Origin: Agaribacterium haliotis
Lineage (GTDB): Bacteria > Pseudomonadota > Gammaproteobacteria > Pseudomonadales > Cellvibrionaceae
DNA length: 64,000 nt
Direction of reading: 5' to 3'
NCBI RefSeq assembly: GCF_002312815.1
Contig: NZ_NKQJ01000001.1
Coordinates: forward strand, 558,126-622,125
The position numbers were made by a program, and so were the translations under genes. How positions within the stretch are numbered: the first letter of the stretch is position 1; each line of letters starts with the position of its first letter. The notes below the pieces were generated by a model. The model ran no database searches and had not been told where the DNA came from. It saw only the letters and a program-made list of their open reading frames with translations. This document shows positions 19,987-28,766 of the stretch, piece after piece.

Positions 19987-20719
19987 AAGAACGCCAATCT
20001 CTCATTAATTTATCGACATCCCAACTTTCCACCCAATATAAGCCGCGCTGCTGCCAGAGCTTTAATTCTCGGGCGCCACTTATGTCATATAGCATCCACT
20101 GCCAGGGGCCCGTAAACAACGGCTCGTTAATCTTGTTTTTGTTGCAAATAAGAAAATCAGGCTGTAACTCACTGGCGATATTTAAACTGTGATTATCGTA
20201 AGTGCTCAATACCCAACCGCAGCGAAGCTTCGAGCAGCACGCTTTAAATTCCGCCAAAAATTGCTCGTCGTAGCTGATAAACACCACTCGCTCACACCAC
20301 TTTTCAGCCAGTACCGATTGAGCTTCATTCAGAAGTGACGCAAACACCTCGGTATAAGTGAAGTGATGAAAGACCTCTCTTTTAATTTCTGCAAAGAACA
20401 ATTTCCCTGGGTAATTACGCATCAGACTTAAAGCATCAGTAAAGCGGCTAATACGACAGGGAAAATACTTTTCAGCAAAACGCTCGGGTTCGTGCACACT
20501 GATATGCTTCAGTTGAGCCGAATCGAGCTCAACTAATTTACTGCGACTGCGCGAGGTGCGGCTCAAACACACATCGTGCAGAAGAAAAGCGTGTTTATCG
20601 GCGCTAAATTGTAAGTCACACTCCACTGCATCCGCGCCGCGCTGCAAAGCGCGGGCAAGTGCCAGCAGGGTGTTTTCTGGATACAGAGCCGCAAGACCGC
20701 GATGCGCAACAAATTTCAT
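19976..20719 (-). CDS. Glycerophosphodiester phosphodiesterase family protein
   Basis: Cleaves glycerophosphodiesters to glycerol 3-phosphate and an alcohol. The GDPD signature is at the start: AHRGLAALYPENTL (about 5-18) and ADAVECDLQFSAD, followed by LLHDVCLSRTS; the EIK motif (AEIKRE) follows in the middle. 247 residues, usual for cytoplasmic UgpQ-like enzymes; no signal peptide is apparent. Its end overlaps the GlpD-like gene, making a product-consumer pair. It is 82 bases after the FGGY kinase gene on the same strand. Confidence 0.88.
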   Translation of the reverse strand: MKFVAHRGLAALYPENTLLALARALQRGADAVECDLQFSADKHAFLLHDVCLSRTSRSRSKLVELDSAQLKHISVHEPERFAEKYFPCRISRFTDALSLMRNYPGKLFFAEIKREVFHHFTYTEVFASLLNEAQSVLAEKWCERVVFISYDEQFLAEFKACCSKLRCGWVLSTYDNHSLNIASELQPDFLICNKNKINEPLFTGPWQWMLYDISGARELKLWQQRGLYWVESWDVDKLMRDWRSYEL

Positions 20720-20801
20720 AATATTTCACTCAAGCCCAAAGGCGCCGGTATTTGGCACGGACAAAAACCAACAAACGCTGCTAGCCAAAGGCAAAAACGG
20801 A

Positions 20802-22562
20802 TTAAAGCTCACAGCTGGCTCCGAGCTCACGCCGCATTAACGCTCGCCAACAGGCAAAGCGCCGTTTCAAAGCCGGCACATTAATAGCTGCCTTTTGTAG
20901 GCATTGCTTTTGTAGGCATTGCTTATGTAGCGCCGGCCTTAGTCGCTTGGGCTTTAACGCCTCTGCTGTCAGCGTTTCACCAGCAAGGGCGGCGCCACCC
21001 GAAACCGACAGTTCTGTCTGTGTTAATAGGTAAATTTTCAAGCCGGATAAAACACAGAGCCTATCTGTTAAAAAGCGGCTTCGCGCCAAACCTCCGCTGA
21101 GATAGAGCCGCTGCAACTGCATCAAGTTAGTATTGCAAAGCAACATAAAAACAATACTCTCCAGCAGGGCTTGCGCTCTAAACCTAAGCTCGGCACTTGG
21201 GCACTGGCAGGGCAATTCAGCCCCGCGCAGATTAAAAAAGCGCAGCGGCTCGCCACGCTCGACCTGCCACCAAGGTGAAGCGAGGCCACCACACTGATTT
21301 AAGCAGCAGTAATCTAGTTCGCCCTCCCCTTGTGTGTCGTCAACATCGCAAATTAAATCCCGCTGGCTGTCATAGGCTCCGCTTAACTCAAGCCAGCGCG
21401 CCAAAGCACTGCCACAGCCGTTAATGCAGGCTTCCTCGGCCTCATACCGCCGAACCTTATCGCTGACGATCAGAGTCTGAAGTAAACGCTTGTGCGCTTT
21501 TTGTGTCGTCGTTAATGCTTTTAGAATAAAGGCCCCGGTGCCCAAATTAAGTAGCGCCGAATCGCGCTGAAGAGACTCGGGCAAAATCTGCTGCAAAGCA
21601 AAAAAAGCCGCGTTCTGGTCGCCAATCACAACGGATAACTCAGGTGCTTTGTTTGTAGGCCGGATATTATTAACGGGCGCTTTTGTCGTCGCCGTGGAAG
21701 CTGCATGCTTAACATCGACATTGCTTGATACGGTATTTTTAATACGCCCCCACTTGCGCAGAACAGGAAGTGGCTTCGGCAGCGGTGCCAGCGACACATT
21801 AAAGATAGCGGCAAGTTCGACATCCCAATTTGCCTCTGAGCGATTCCACAACAAGCTGCGAGCAGCGTGGCTCTCGTCACAGAAAAAATCTTGGTGTTTA
21901 TCGGTTAACAGCGATTGTAGCCAGCAGGCTAAAGGACCAAAACAAAACGGGCTTAATATATCGTCGCCCGCTGCACGGTGCCTTTTTTGTAGCAAGCCTT
22001 GTTGTAGCAAGCTTTGTTGTAGCAGGCCTTCTTGTTCCAGGTTCTCTTGCAACAGGTTCTCTTGCAACAGGTTCTCTTGCAACACGCTCTGTTGCAAAAA
22101 GGCCAGTTTGAGGGCGGCACAATGCGCATTTGGCCAAAGCCCACTTCGCTGCTTGAGCTGTGATAATTGATCCGCGCTAAGCTGCTCAAGCGAGCCCGCC
22201 GCTCGAGTATCCATCCAACTGAGAATCGGGCTTCGGGGCTGCAGTGAATCGCGCTGCCAAGCGAGCACACTCGAGCGCTGACAAACCAAAGCCGCCCGGG
22301 TAAACACATAAACCTTGGATATTTTGTACAGGCAGGCAAATAGAGCATCTCGAACTTGCCGGGCATCCTGCTCAACCCGCCCCGAGCCGCGCTCACCGTG
22401 CCGAAGGGCAATGCCGTGCTGTTCAATTGCGACAATACGGTTGTTGCAAACGGCCGCCGCCCTGACGGACTGGGTTCCGACATCAAAGACCAGCGTGCAC
22501 GCCGGTGCTTGTTTTCCAATAACGTCTTTAACAACGTTGTTAATAACAACTTGCCCAGGCAC
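20802..22562 (-). CDS. FGGY-family carbohydrate kinase (glycerol kinase-like) with repeat insertion
   Basis: A kinase of the FGGY/ASKHA fold: phosphate-1 loop VFDVGTQSVRAAAV near the N-terminus, SWMDTRAAG around the substrate region, LNLGTGAF (phosphate-2) and LYLSGGLARSRF (adenosine motif). The context (GDPD, GlpD-like, glpX) points to glycerol or a related polyol. Odd features are a run of five-residue units of the type LLQEN/LLQQ at 21987-22106 and a second set (KQCLQ type) near the C-terminus, both encoded by 15-bp repeats. The start is uncertain; the GTG at 22562 is chosen because GGAGG precedes it, and a longer frame begins at 22658. About 586 residues, larger than the usual 500. Confidence 0.75.
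   Translation of the reverse strand: MPGQVVINNVVKDVIGKQAPACTLVFDVGTQSVRAAAVCNNRIVAIEQHGIALRHGERGSGRVEQDARQVRDALFACLYKISKVYVFTRAALVCQRSSVLAWQRDSLQPRSPILSWMDTRAAGSLEQLSADQLSQLKQRSGLWPNAHCAALKLAFLQQSVLQENLLQENLLQENLEQEGLLQQSLLQQGLLQKRHRAAGDDILSPFCFGPLACWLQSLLTDKHQDFFCDESHAARSLLWNRSEANWDVELAAIFNVSLAPLPKPLPVLRKWGRIKNTVSSNVDVKHAASTATTKAPVNNIRPTNKAPELSVVIGDQNAAFFALQQILPESLQRDSALLNLGTGAFILKALTTTQKAHKRLLQTLIVSDKVRRYEAEEACINGCGSALARWLELSGAYDSQRDLICDVDDTQGEGELDYCCLNQCGGLASPWWQVERGEPLRFFNLRGAELPCQCPSAELRFRAQALLESIVFMLLCNTNLMQLQRLYLSGGLARSRFLTDRLCVLSGLKIYLLTQTELSVSGGAALAGETLTAEALKPKRLRPALHKQCLQKQCLQKAAINVPALKRRFACWRALMRRELGASCEL
20893..20937. repeat. 15-bp tandem repeat near the 3' end of the FGGY gene
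   Basis: TTTTGTAGGCATTGC occurs twice in exact tandem (20893-20907, 20908-20922), followed by a degenerate third unit. It is in frame and encodes KQCLQ-type pentapeptides close to the C-terminus. Confidence 0.85.
21987..22106. repeat. 15-bp minisatellite inside the FGGY gene
   Basis: Eight 15-base units, each starting TTGT or TTGC on the plus strand, follow without gap; the units at 22047-22061 and 22062-22076 are identical. The period keeps the reading frame and encodes Leu/Gln-rich pentapeptides. Sequence resembles the 20893-20937 repeat (TTGTAG core), suggesting a common origin. Confidence 0.88.
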
Positions 22563-22736
22563 AGCCCCTCCACGCGCAACACAAACGCGAGCTTTAACCC
22601 TATAAATAGAGCCTAGGAGTTTTATTGCATCGAAGCGAATGCAAACCCGAGCGATCAATCAGAGGCAGCAGCTTTTTCGCCCCTACCATCTCGTTTCATC
22701 ATTAAGTGAACAGTGTTGCGGCCATATACAGCCTGA

Positions 22737-23744
22737 TTAACGCACAAGCGCTTGAACCTCACGGGCTTTGCGCTCGAGATGATGGCGCGAGCGAATTTGC
22801 CTCACTGTCCCCGAAGCGCCGCTGACAACCAGGGTCTCGGTGCTGGCAAGATCGCCATTGCGCTGCACACCGTCGACCAACTCACCTTTAGTAATGCCAG
22901 TCATTGAGAAGACCACCTGATCGGTCGACACCAGGCTCTGCAAATCTAAAACACTATCGATTTGCACCCCCATCGCCTCACAGCGTAAACGCTCTTGCTG
23001 CTCTATGCGCCTAGTCTCGTCACTTTCGCCTTTGGCCTGCGTTCGCGGCACCAGCCTAGCTTGCATATCGCCGCCAAGCGCACGCATTGCTGCGGCGCTA
23101 ATCACACCTTCAGGCGCGCCGCCCATGCAATACATCATGTCGACATCACTCTGATCAAAGCAGCACAGCAGCGACGCCGCCACATCGCCGTCGGGTATTG
23201 CAAATACACGCACTCCGAGACTGTGCAAAGCGTCGATTTGCGCTTGATGCCGGGGCTTGGCAAGCGTGATTAAAGTCATATCCTGCAGCGCTTTGCCCGC
23301 TGCTGTCGCTACATTTTTTACGTTGCTGACAATGTCTAAGTTCAGGTCAATGACTCCACGGCCAGAAGGGCCTGCGCAGAGTTTTTCCATATACATATCG
23401 GGCGCGGCTAACAACCCACCTTTGTCGGCTGCGGCCAATACCGCCACGGCACCGCTCTGCCCCATGGCCGTCATACGAGTGCCGTCGATGGGGTCGACGG
23501 CAATGTCAATTGCCTCACCGCCTAAACCGAGTTTTTCACCGATATACAGCATCGGCGCATCGTCAATTTCCCCTTCGCCGATCACGATCTCACCTTGCAT
23601 ATGCGCCTGGTTTAACAACAGCCGCATCGTCTCAACCGCTGCGGCATCAGCGGTGTGCTTGTCACCGCGACCGAGCCATTTGTAGGCCGCGAGAGCTGCC
23701 TCTTCGGTAACACGAGAAAAATGTAGAGCGAGATCAGGATTCAT
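22737..23744 (-). CDS. glpX: Class II fructose-1,6-bisphosphatase
   Basis: Removes the 1-phosphate of fructose 1,6-bisphosphate in gluconeogenesis. The metal and substrate motifs of GlpX are present: VIGEGEIDDAPMLYIGE, DPIDGTRMTAMGQSGAVAVLA and YCMGGAPEGVISAAA. The start is the ATG at 23744 (MNPDLALHFSRVTEEAALAA), the usual GlpX N-terminus; a longer frame to 23828 is less likely. 335 residues, as in E. coli. It heads a minus-strand glycerol-phosphate group, which fits growth on glycerol-derived carbon. Confidence 0.95.
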   Translation of the reverse strand: MNPDLALHFSRVTEEAALAAYKWLGRGDKHTADAAAVETMRLLLNQAHMQGEIVIGEGEIDDAPMLYIGEKLGLGGEAIDIAVDPIDGTRMTAMGQSGAVAVLAAADKGGLLAAPDMYMEKLCAGPSGRGVIDLNLDIVSNVKNVATAAGKALQDMTLITLAKPRHQAQIDALHSLGVRVFAIPDGDVAASLLCCFDQSDVDMMYCMGGAPEGVISAAAMRALGGDMQARLVPRTQAKGESDETRRIEQQERLRCEAMGVQIDSVLDLQSLVSTDQVVFSMTGITKGELVDGVQRNGDLASTETLVVSGASGTVRQIRSRHHLERKAREVQALVR

Positions 23745-23830
23745 AAGAGTTTCACTGTTAAAACGGGGCCGATTTGGGCCGGCATGGTAGCATAAGCCCC
23801 GCCATGCAGTATTAACCCGAAGGAGCATCT

Positions 23831-24397
23831 ATGAGCGAGATCAACGGCATCGACTACGGCCCCCTGGCCGCACTAATAGGTAAATGGTACGGCGAGCGAG
23901 GCATGGACATTGCCCCTGAGCGCGATGGCCCCGATGAGAACCCCTATTGTGACGAACTGACCTTTGTCCCGTCAGGCCCGGCCGAAAATGCCGAAGAACA
24001 GGCGCTGGTCAGCTTGCGTTATCACCACGTTGTGCGCAAAAAGAAAAACGGACAAATCTTTCACGAGCAAATCGGCCACTGGATTTACGAACCCGCCACC
24101 GCGCTGCTGATGCACTCGCTGAGCATTCCCAGAGGCGTCACCCTGCTCGCTGGCGGCGTCGCAGAACAACAGGGCCAAAGCTGGCAATTTAAAGCCCGGG
24201 CCTCGGCCGACAACCAGGACTTTGGCATCGCCCAGAGCCCGTTTATGCTGGAAAAAGCCCAAACCAAAGCCTTTGAAATCGAAATGCAGCTAAGTGATAA
24301 CGAACTTCGTTATCAGCAAATCACCTCGCTGTTTATTTACGGCAAAGATTTTGAACACAAAGACAGCAGTGTGTTAACACGCTTGATTTACGCTTAA
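23831..24397 (+). CDS. Heme-binding beta-barrel (nitrobindin/DUF1794-like) protein
   Basis: A 188-residue cytoplasmic protein with no signal peptide. It begins with a segment (GPLAALIGKWYGERGMDIAPE) typical of lipocalin/FABP-like barrels of the DUF1794 or THAP4-like nitrobindin group, with further strands around HEQIGHWIYEPATALLMHS and PRGVTLLAGG. Members bind heme or small hydrophobic ligands; whether the proximal His is kept cannot be decided by eye. It is divergent from glpX with under 90 bases between starts, and upstream of the channel gene. Confidence 0.65.
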   Translation: MSEINGIDYGPLAALIGKWYGERGMDIAPERDGPDENPYCDELTFVPSGPAENAEEQALVSLRYHHVVRKKKNGQIFHEQIGHWIYEPATALLMHSLSIPRGVTLLAGGVAEQQGQSWQFKARASADNQDFGIAQSPFMLEKAQTKAFEIEMQLSDNELRYQQITSLFIYGKDFEHKDSSVLTRLIYA

Positions 24398-24508
24398 ACC
24401 TACACTTACAAAAACTCAATGAGCCCGTCCGAACAAGGTCTACACTTAGCTTTGCTCGAACTTATTTCAGACCCGCGCGGCAAGCACCGGGAAGCAATAG
24501 GAGGGCTC

Positions 24509-25477
24509 ATGACTCAAGTTCCGTGCAACTACAAAGGCCCGAATGGTGAACGCTGTGATGACAACGCCGAACACGACGGCTTGTGTTACTGGCACAGCAG
24601 CAAAACCAAAACCGACAGCGATCTGGCTGAGCGCCTAGAAAAACGCGCACGCAGCGGTAAAGCCATGGTTGGCTTTAATTTACGCCGAGCGAATTTAAGT
24701 GGTATTGACCTAGTGAACCACGGCCACAGCCAAGGCTTTAAGTTGCAACACTGCGACCTGTACCGCTGCCAGCTCGATCGCGCCCACCTGTTTCAACTTG
24801 ACCTCAGCTCCAGCTCACTAATGAAAGCCAATGTCAGCCACAGCAACTTAAACCGCGCTAATTTAAGCCACTGCAATTTACTCGGGGTGATGCTCGACGG
24901 AGCCAAATTAGACAATGTTCAGTGGCACGATAGTGTTTACCAAGAGCAACTGGCGCTGCGCGCCAAGCCTGGCAGCGACGAGCAGCAAGACTTTTTTGAA
25001 CAGGCCGAAGAAATTTATCGCAACTTGCGCCGCACTATGGAAAGCCAGGGCCTGTTTGAAAATGCCGGCTACTTTTTTAAGCGTGAAATGGTGGTACGCC
25101 GCTATCAACTGCCGCGTTTTAGTTTAAAGCGCATCTACTCAAAAATCGTCGATTTATTTTGCGGCTACGGTGAAGAGCCCATGCGAGTGGTCGCGTTCTC
25201 ATTAGTTATTATTTTCTCGTTTGCCCTGTTGTATTTTTGTGCAGGCGTCAACGACGGCGATACCTTGATAAAAATTAGCCCAAGCGCCGGCCTGCGCCAC
25301 AACCTCGAGCAGTTTTTACATATGCTCTATTTTAGTGTTGTCACCTTCACAACCTTGGGTTATGGCGATCTCAGCCCGGTGGGTATTACCCGCGCCTTTG
25401 CCGCTATCGAGGCATTTATTGGCAGCTTTACACTGGCCTTGTTTGTGGTGGTATTTGTCAAAAAGATGACCCGTTAG
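24509..25477 (+). CDS. Pentapeptide-repeat protein fused to a two-helix potassium-type channel
   Basis: A 322-residue membrane protein with three parts. Residues 1-30 hold a Cys/His cluster (Cys6, Cys16, Cys26, His29) that may bind zinc. Residues about 55-140 are pentapeptide repeats of the A(N/D)Lxx kind. After a helical linker, residues about 225-322 contain two membrane segments flanking a pore loop with TTLGYGD, the potassium selectivity filter signature. The start is the ATG at 24509 with AGGAGGG before it; the longer frame from 24419 lacks such a site. Likely a cytoplasmically gated cation channel in the inner membrane. Trigger unknown. Confidence 0.8.
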   Translation: MTQVPCNYKGPNGERCDDNAEHDGLCYWHSSKTKTDSDLAERLEKRARSGKAMVGFNLRRANLSGIDLVNHGHSQGFKLQHCDLYRCQLDRAHLFQLDLSSSSLMKANVSHSNLNRANLSHCNLLGVMLDGAKLDNVQWHDSVYQEQLALRAKPGSDEQQDFFEQAEEIYRNLRRTMESQGLFENAGYFFKREMVVRRYQLPRFSLKRIYSKIVDLFCGYGEEPMRVVAFSLVIIFSFALLYFCAGVNDGDTLIKISPSAGLRHNLEQFLHMLYFSVVTFTTLGYGDLSPVGITRAFAAIEAFIGSFTLALFVVVFVKKMTR

Positions 25478-25568
25478 TTTAAGCCCTGGATACAGGCTGC
25501 GCACTGGTTCTGTGTCAACGATAAATGCTAGGCTGGAGCCTTTAATTGTACCTTACGGCTCAAACCCA

Positions 25569-26594
25569 ATGCTTTGCTTTCGCTACCGCACTATTTTCAC
25601 CACTTGTTTTGCAATCCCCCTACTTAACTTCAGCCTAACTGCACACGCGCAAAACACCGGTGCGTTTCAAAATAATAAGCAGCAAACTGATGCAAGCTAT
25701 AACAACTGCATTTTAACCCTTGTCGACGAGCACGCTCATCTAAGCGCAGAGAAAATAACCAGCATCTGCACCGACGTAAATGAGCTCGAGCCTCAGCAGC
25801 GAGAAAGTACGATGGCCGAACGCATCGTCGATGAAAAAACCAGCCTCTACGATCCATTTTCACTTACCGCACACAAACCCAACTACGTGCTGCCGCTCTC
25901 TTACAACGCCAATCACAACAGTGAGCACTATGACAGCTTCGAAGAGTTTCCGATTCAAGATGTCGAAATGCAGTTTCAAGTCAGCGTTAAATTCCCGCTG
26001 TGGAGCAATATTTACGGCAAAGACTTCAGTTTTTTAGCTGCCTACAGCGCACGCTCATTTTGGCAGGCCTACAACAGCGACTTTAGCCGCTTGTTTCGCG
26101 ACACCAATTACGAACCCGAAGCCTGGCTGGAGTGGCACCCGAACGACTACGCCCTAGGTTCAGCCAAGCTGCGCTGGCTGCGCGGCGGCTTTGTACACCA
26201 GAGCAATGGCCAAGCCGGTGGCATCTCGCGCAGCTGGAACCGTATTTTTGCCGAAGCCGCCGTCGATTGGCGCAACTATATGTTCAGCCTGAAACCTTGG
26301 TACCGCCTGCCCGAGCCGGAAGATGAAGACGATAATCCAGATATTGAGCAATATCTCGGCAACTTTGAATTTTTAACTGCTCGCCGTTTTGGCGAACACA
26401 CAGTGTCGATGATGCTGCGCAATAATTTGCGCAGAGAAAACAAAGGCGCAGTCGAGCTGAGTTGGTCAATACCGATGGGCGAGAAGGTCAAAGCCTATGT
26501 TAAATATTTTAATGGTTACGGTGAGACCATGCTGAATTACGACCACCGCTCAGAGCGCTATTCACTGGGTTTTGTTGTCGCCGACTGGCTCTGA
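25569..26594 (+). CDS. pldA: Outer membrane phospholipase A
   Basis: Hydrolyses phospholipids in the outer leaflet after membrane disturbance. The OMPLA active site is present as FVHQSNGQAGGISRSWNR (about residues 208-225), holding the His-Ser pair and the downstream Asn. A signal peptide (MLCFRYRTIFTTCFAIPLLNFSLTAHA) precedes a spacer of about 85 residues before the 12-stranded barrel; this N-terminal spacer is longer than in E. coli. The start is placed at the ATG at 25569 because of the signal peptide; an in-frame GTG at 25512 would put 19 polar residues before it. The gene ends in a hydrophobic residue after a barrel strand, as expected. Confidence 0.9.
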   Translation: MLCFRYRTIFTTCFAIPLLNFSLTAHAQNTGAFQNNKQQTDASYNNCILTLVDEHAHLSAEKITSICTDVNELEPQQRESTMAERIVDEKTSLYDPFSLTAHKPNYVLPLSYNANHNSEHYDSFEEFPIQDVEMQFQVSVKFPLWSNIYGKDFSFLAAYSARSFWQAYNSDFSRLFRDTNYEPEAWLEWHPNDYALGSAKLRWLRGGFVHQSNGQAGGISRSWNRIFAEAAVDWRNYMFSLKPWYRLPEPEDEDDNPDIEQYLGNFEFLTARRFGEHTVSMMLRNNLRRENKGAVELSWSIPMGEKVKAYVKYFNGYGETMLNYDHRSERYSLGFVVADWL

Positions 26595-26599
26595 ATGAC

Positions 26600-26627
26600 T
26601 TAACAGAGGGCAAGCGCCCTCTGTTAA
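26600..26627. terminator. Bidirectional terminator
   Basis: TTAACAGAGGGC and GCCCTCTGTTAA form a perfect 12-bp stem with an AAGC loop between convergent pldA and the aminopeptidase gene. Confidence 0.85.
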
Positions 26628-26651
26628 AGGTTTTGAACTTTAATCGCTAAA

Positions 26652-27953
26652 CTAAAATGGGATTTTTTCACAGGCGATAAAACGATCGAGCAAGGCCCGC
26701 ATCGTATGCGCATCGTCGACCCCGGCGAGCTCGCGACAACTGTGCATAGCAAACTGAGCATTGCCGATATCCACCGCCTTGATACCGCTGTTGCTCGCCG
26801 TCAGTGGGCCAATGGTTGAACCGCAGCGCATATCCGCGCGGGTGACAAAACTCTGCAGTGCGAGCGCCGGCTCTTTCGCTGCCAGCCAACGCACAAAGGC
26901 CGCTGTATCACTGCTGGTGGCGTAACTCTGGTCGGCATCAAACTTAATCACCGGGCCGGCATTGATCAGCGGGCCGTGATTATCATCGTGCTTGTCACTG
27001 TAATTCGGGTGTACGCCGTGGCTATTGTCGATGCTGAGCATCATTGAATTGCGCACGAGCTGTTGGCGCTGCGCCGCTTCGGGCACAAGGCGCGCAAGTA
27101 AATCGTTCAACAGCGTGCCCTGAGCGCCAGCCTCGGTGCGCGAGCCGATTTCTTCGTGGTCGTTACACATCAATACAGTCGTCTGCTCAACACCGGCATG
27201 GCGAATTGCATCGGCCGCCAGCCAGCAACTGAGCAGGTTGTCGAGGCGGGCACTGGCAATAAACTCATCGTGAAGACCAATGGTCGCCGGCGCCTGCACA
27301 TCGTAAAAACTAAGATTAAAATCGAGCACCTCGACAAAGTTGAGCTCGGGGTGTTCAACCTTCACTTCAGCCAGCAGCAGGTCTCGAAAACTAAAGTCCT
27401 CGCGCAAACCCGACAACAGTGCATTCATTTCTTTTTGCGCGTTGACGCTCTTATTTTTATTGGCCTCTCGGTTCAGATGAATAGCCAGGCTCGGAATGGT
27501 CGCAATGGCTTTTTCAAAATTGATCAGCGCCGACACCAGCTTGCCGTCTTCATCCACGCCAGAAACTTTGCCCGCAAGGCTCAAGTCCCGGTCAAACCAC
27601 GGGTTTAATAAAGCACCGCCGTACACTTCAATGCCGAGGCGACTATAACCTTTGTTATTTAACTCAGGGCTCGGTTTGACCTTTAAACAGGGGCTATCGG
27701 TGTGAGCTCCCAGCAGGCGCAAACCTCGCTCAGCCATATCCTGACCAACAATAAAAGCAACAAAACTCGCATCGGAGCGCGTGTAAAAATAACGCCCCCC
27801 CTTTTTAAGCTGCCAGGTTTGTTTTTCGTCGAGGCGCAAAAAACCTTCGCTTTCCATCATCTGCGCCAGGTTTTCAGCCGCGTGGTAGGGGCTCGGAGAA
27901 GCGTTGATAAAACCGAGCAGGCCGTCGATATCGGTTGTCGAGTTCACAGTCAT
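26652..27953 (-). CDS. apeB: M18 family aspartyl-type aminopeptidase
   Basis: Zinc metallopeptidase removing N-terminal (often acidic) residues in the cytoplasm. The M18 metal-site blocks are present: GAHTDSPCLKVKP (about 80-92), SARLDNLLSCW (about 228-238), CNDHEEIGSRTEAGAQG and a late MHSCRELAG. 433 residues is typical. Its start codon overlaps the stop of uppP in TAATG, so the two are coupled on the minus strand. Confidence 0.93.
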   Translation of the reverse strand: MTVNSTTDIDGLLGFINASPSPYHAAENLAQMMESEGFLRLDEKQTWQLKKGGRYFYTRSDASFVAFIVGQDMAERGLRLLGAHTDSPCLKVKPSPELNNKGYSRLGIEVYGGALLNPWFDRDLSLAGKVSGVDEDGKLVSALINFEKAIATIPSLAIHLNREANKNKSVNAQKEMNALLSGLREDFSFRDLLLAEVKVEHPELNFVEVLDFNLSFYDVQAPATIGLHDEFIASARLDNLLSCWLAADAIRHAGVEQTTVLMCNDHEEIGSRTEAGAQGTLLNDLLARLVPEAAQRQQLVRNSMMLSIDNSHGVHPNYSDKHDDNHGPLINAGPVIKFDADQSYATSSDTAAFVRWLAAKEPALALQSFVTRADMRCGSTIGPLTASNSGIKAVDIGNAQFAMHSCRELAGVDDAHTMRALLDRFIACEKIPF

Positions 27954-28750
27954 TAAAACACCATCATCGCAATAAGCACCGCACCTAAAGCTAATCGATA
28001 CCAGACAAAAGGCATCATGCCGATACGGTTAATAAAACTTAGAAAGTAGTGAATACAAAGATAGGCGCTGATGGCCGATACCACTACTCCTACCGCAATC
28101 GCCGCCCAGTCAACATCGTGACCATCTAGCAACTCCAGCCCTTTAAAAGCACCGGAAAGCACGATAATAGGCACCGACATAAAAAACGAAAACTTCGCCG
28201 CGGATTCGCGATTAAAACCCAGTAGCAGCGCCGCGGTAATGGTAATGCCCGAGCGCGAAGTACCGGGCACCAAGGCCAGGGCCTGAGCACAACCAATAAT
28301 CAGCGCCGCTTTTAAGCCAATATCAAATAGCTCTTTATTAAACGACGCTTTTTTATCGGCATAAGCCAGCAGCAAAGCAAAAATGATGGTCGTCGCGGCG
28401 ATAACCGCAGCCGAACGCAAGTTCGCTTCTATAAAATCGTTAAACAATAAACCGGCAAGCCCGGCCGGTACCGTTGCCGCAACCAGCATCCACGCAAGGT
28501 GAGCGTAGGGGTCGCTAAAGTTACCCGTTAAGCTCTGCACGCCACCTTTAAGCAAGGCGGCAAGATCTTTGTGAAAATACAGCACAACCGCACTTAGGGT
28601 GCCGACGTGCACAGCGACATCAAAAGCCAAACCCTGATCCGGCCAGCCGAGTACCTCTTTGGGTAAAATCAGGTGACCAGAACTAGAAATAGGTAAAAAC
28701 TCGGTAATGCCCTGAATAAGCGCCAGGACCAGCGCATGAACGATATCCAT
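27953..28750 (-). CDS. uppP: Undecaprenyl-diphosphate phosphatase
   Basis: Integral membrane enzyme recycling undecaprenyl diphosphate for peptidoglycan and surface polysaccharide synthesis. The two active-site motifs are seen: QGITEFLPISSSGHL (about 12-26) and the PGTSRSG loop (about 168-174). Several hydrophobic helices follow the BacA pattern; 265 residues. The start is the ATG at 28750 (MDIVHALVLALIQG); the longer frame to 28900 runs into tsaB and is not credible. It follows tsaB by 16 bases. Confidence 0.96.
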   Translation of the reverse strand: MDIVHALVLALIQGITEFLPISSSGHLILPKEVLGWPDQGLAFDVAVHVGTLSAVVLYFHKDLAALLKGGVQSLTGNFSDPYAHLAWMLVAATVPAGLAGLLFNDFIEANLRSAAVIAATTIIFALLLAYADKKASFNKELFDIGLKAALIIGCAQALALVPGTSRSGITITAALLLGFNRESAAKFSFFMSVPIIVLSGAFKGLELLDGHDVDWAAIAVGVVVSAISAYLCIHYFLSFINRIGMMPFVWYRLALGAVLIAMMVF

Positions 28751-28766
28751 ATGCGGGAGTCTACAG

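Noticed and set aside
21987-22106. Possible CRISPR array
   Set aside because: Units are 15 bp, directly abutting with no spacers and in frame in a kinase gene, so it is a minisatellite.
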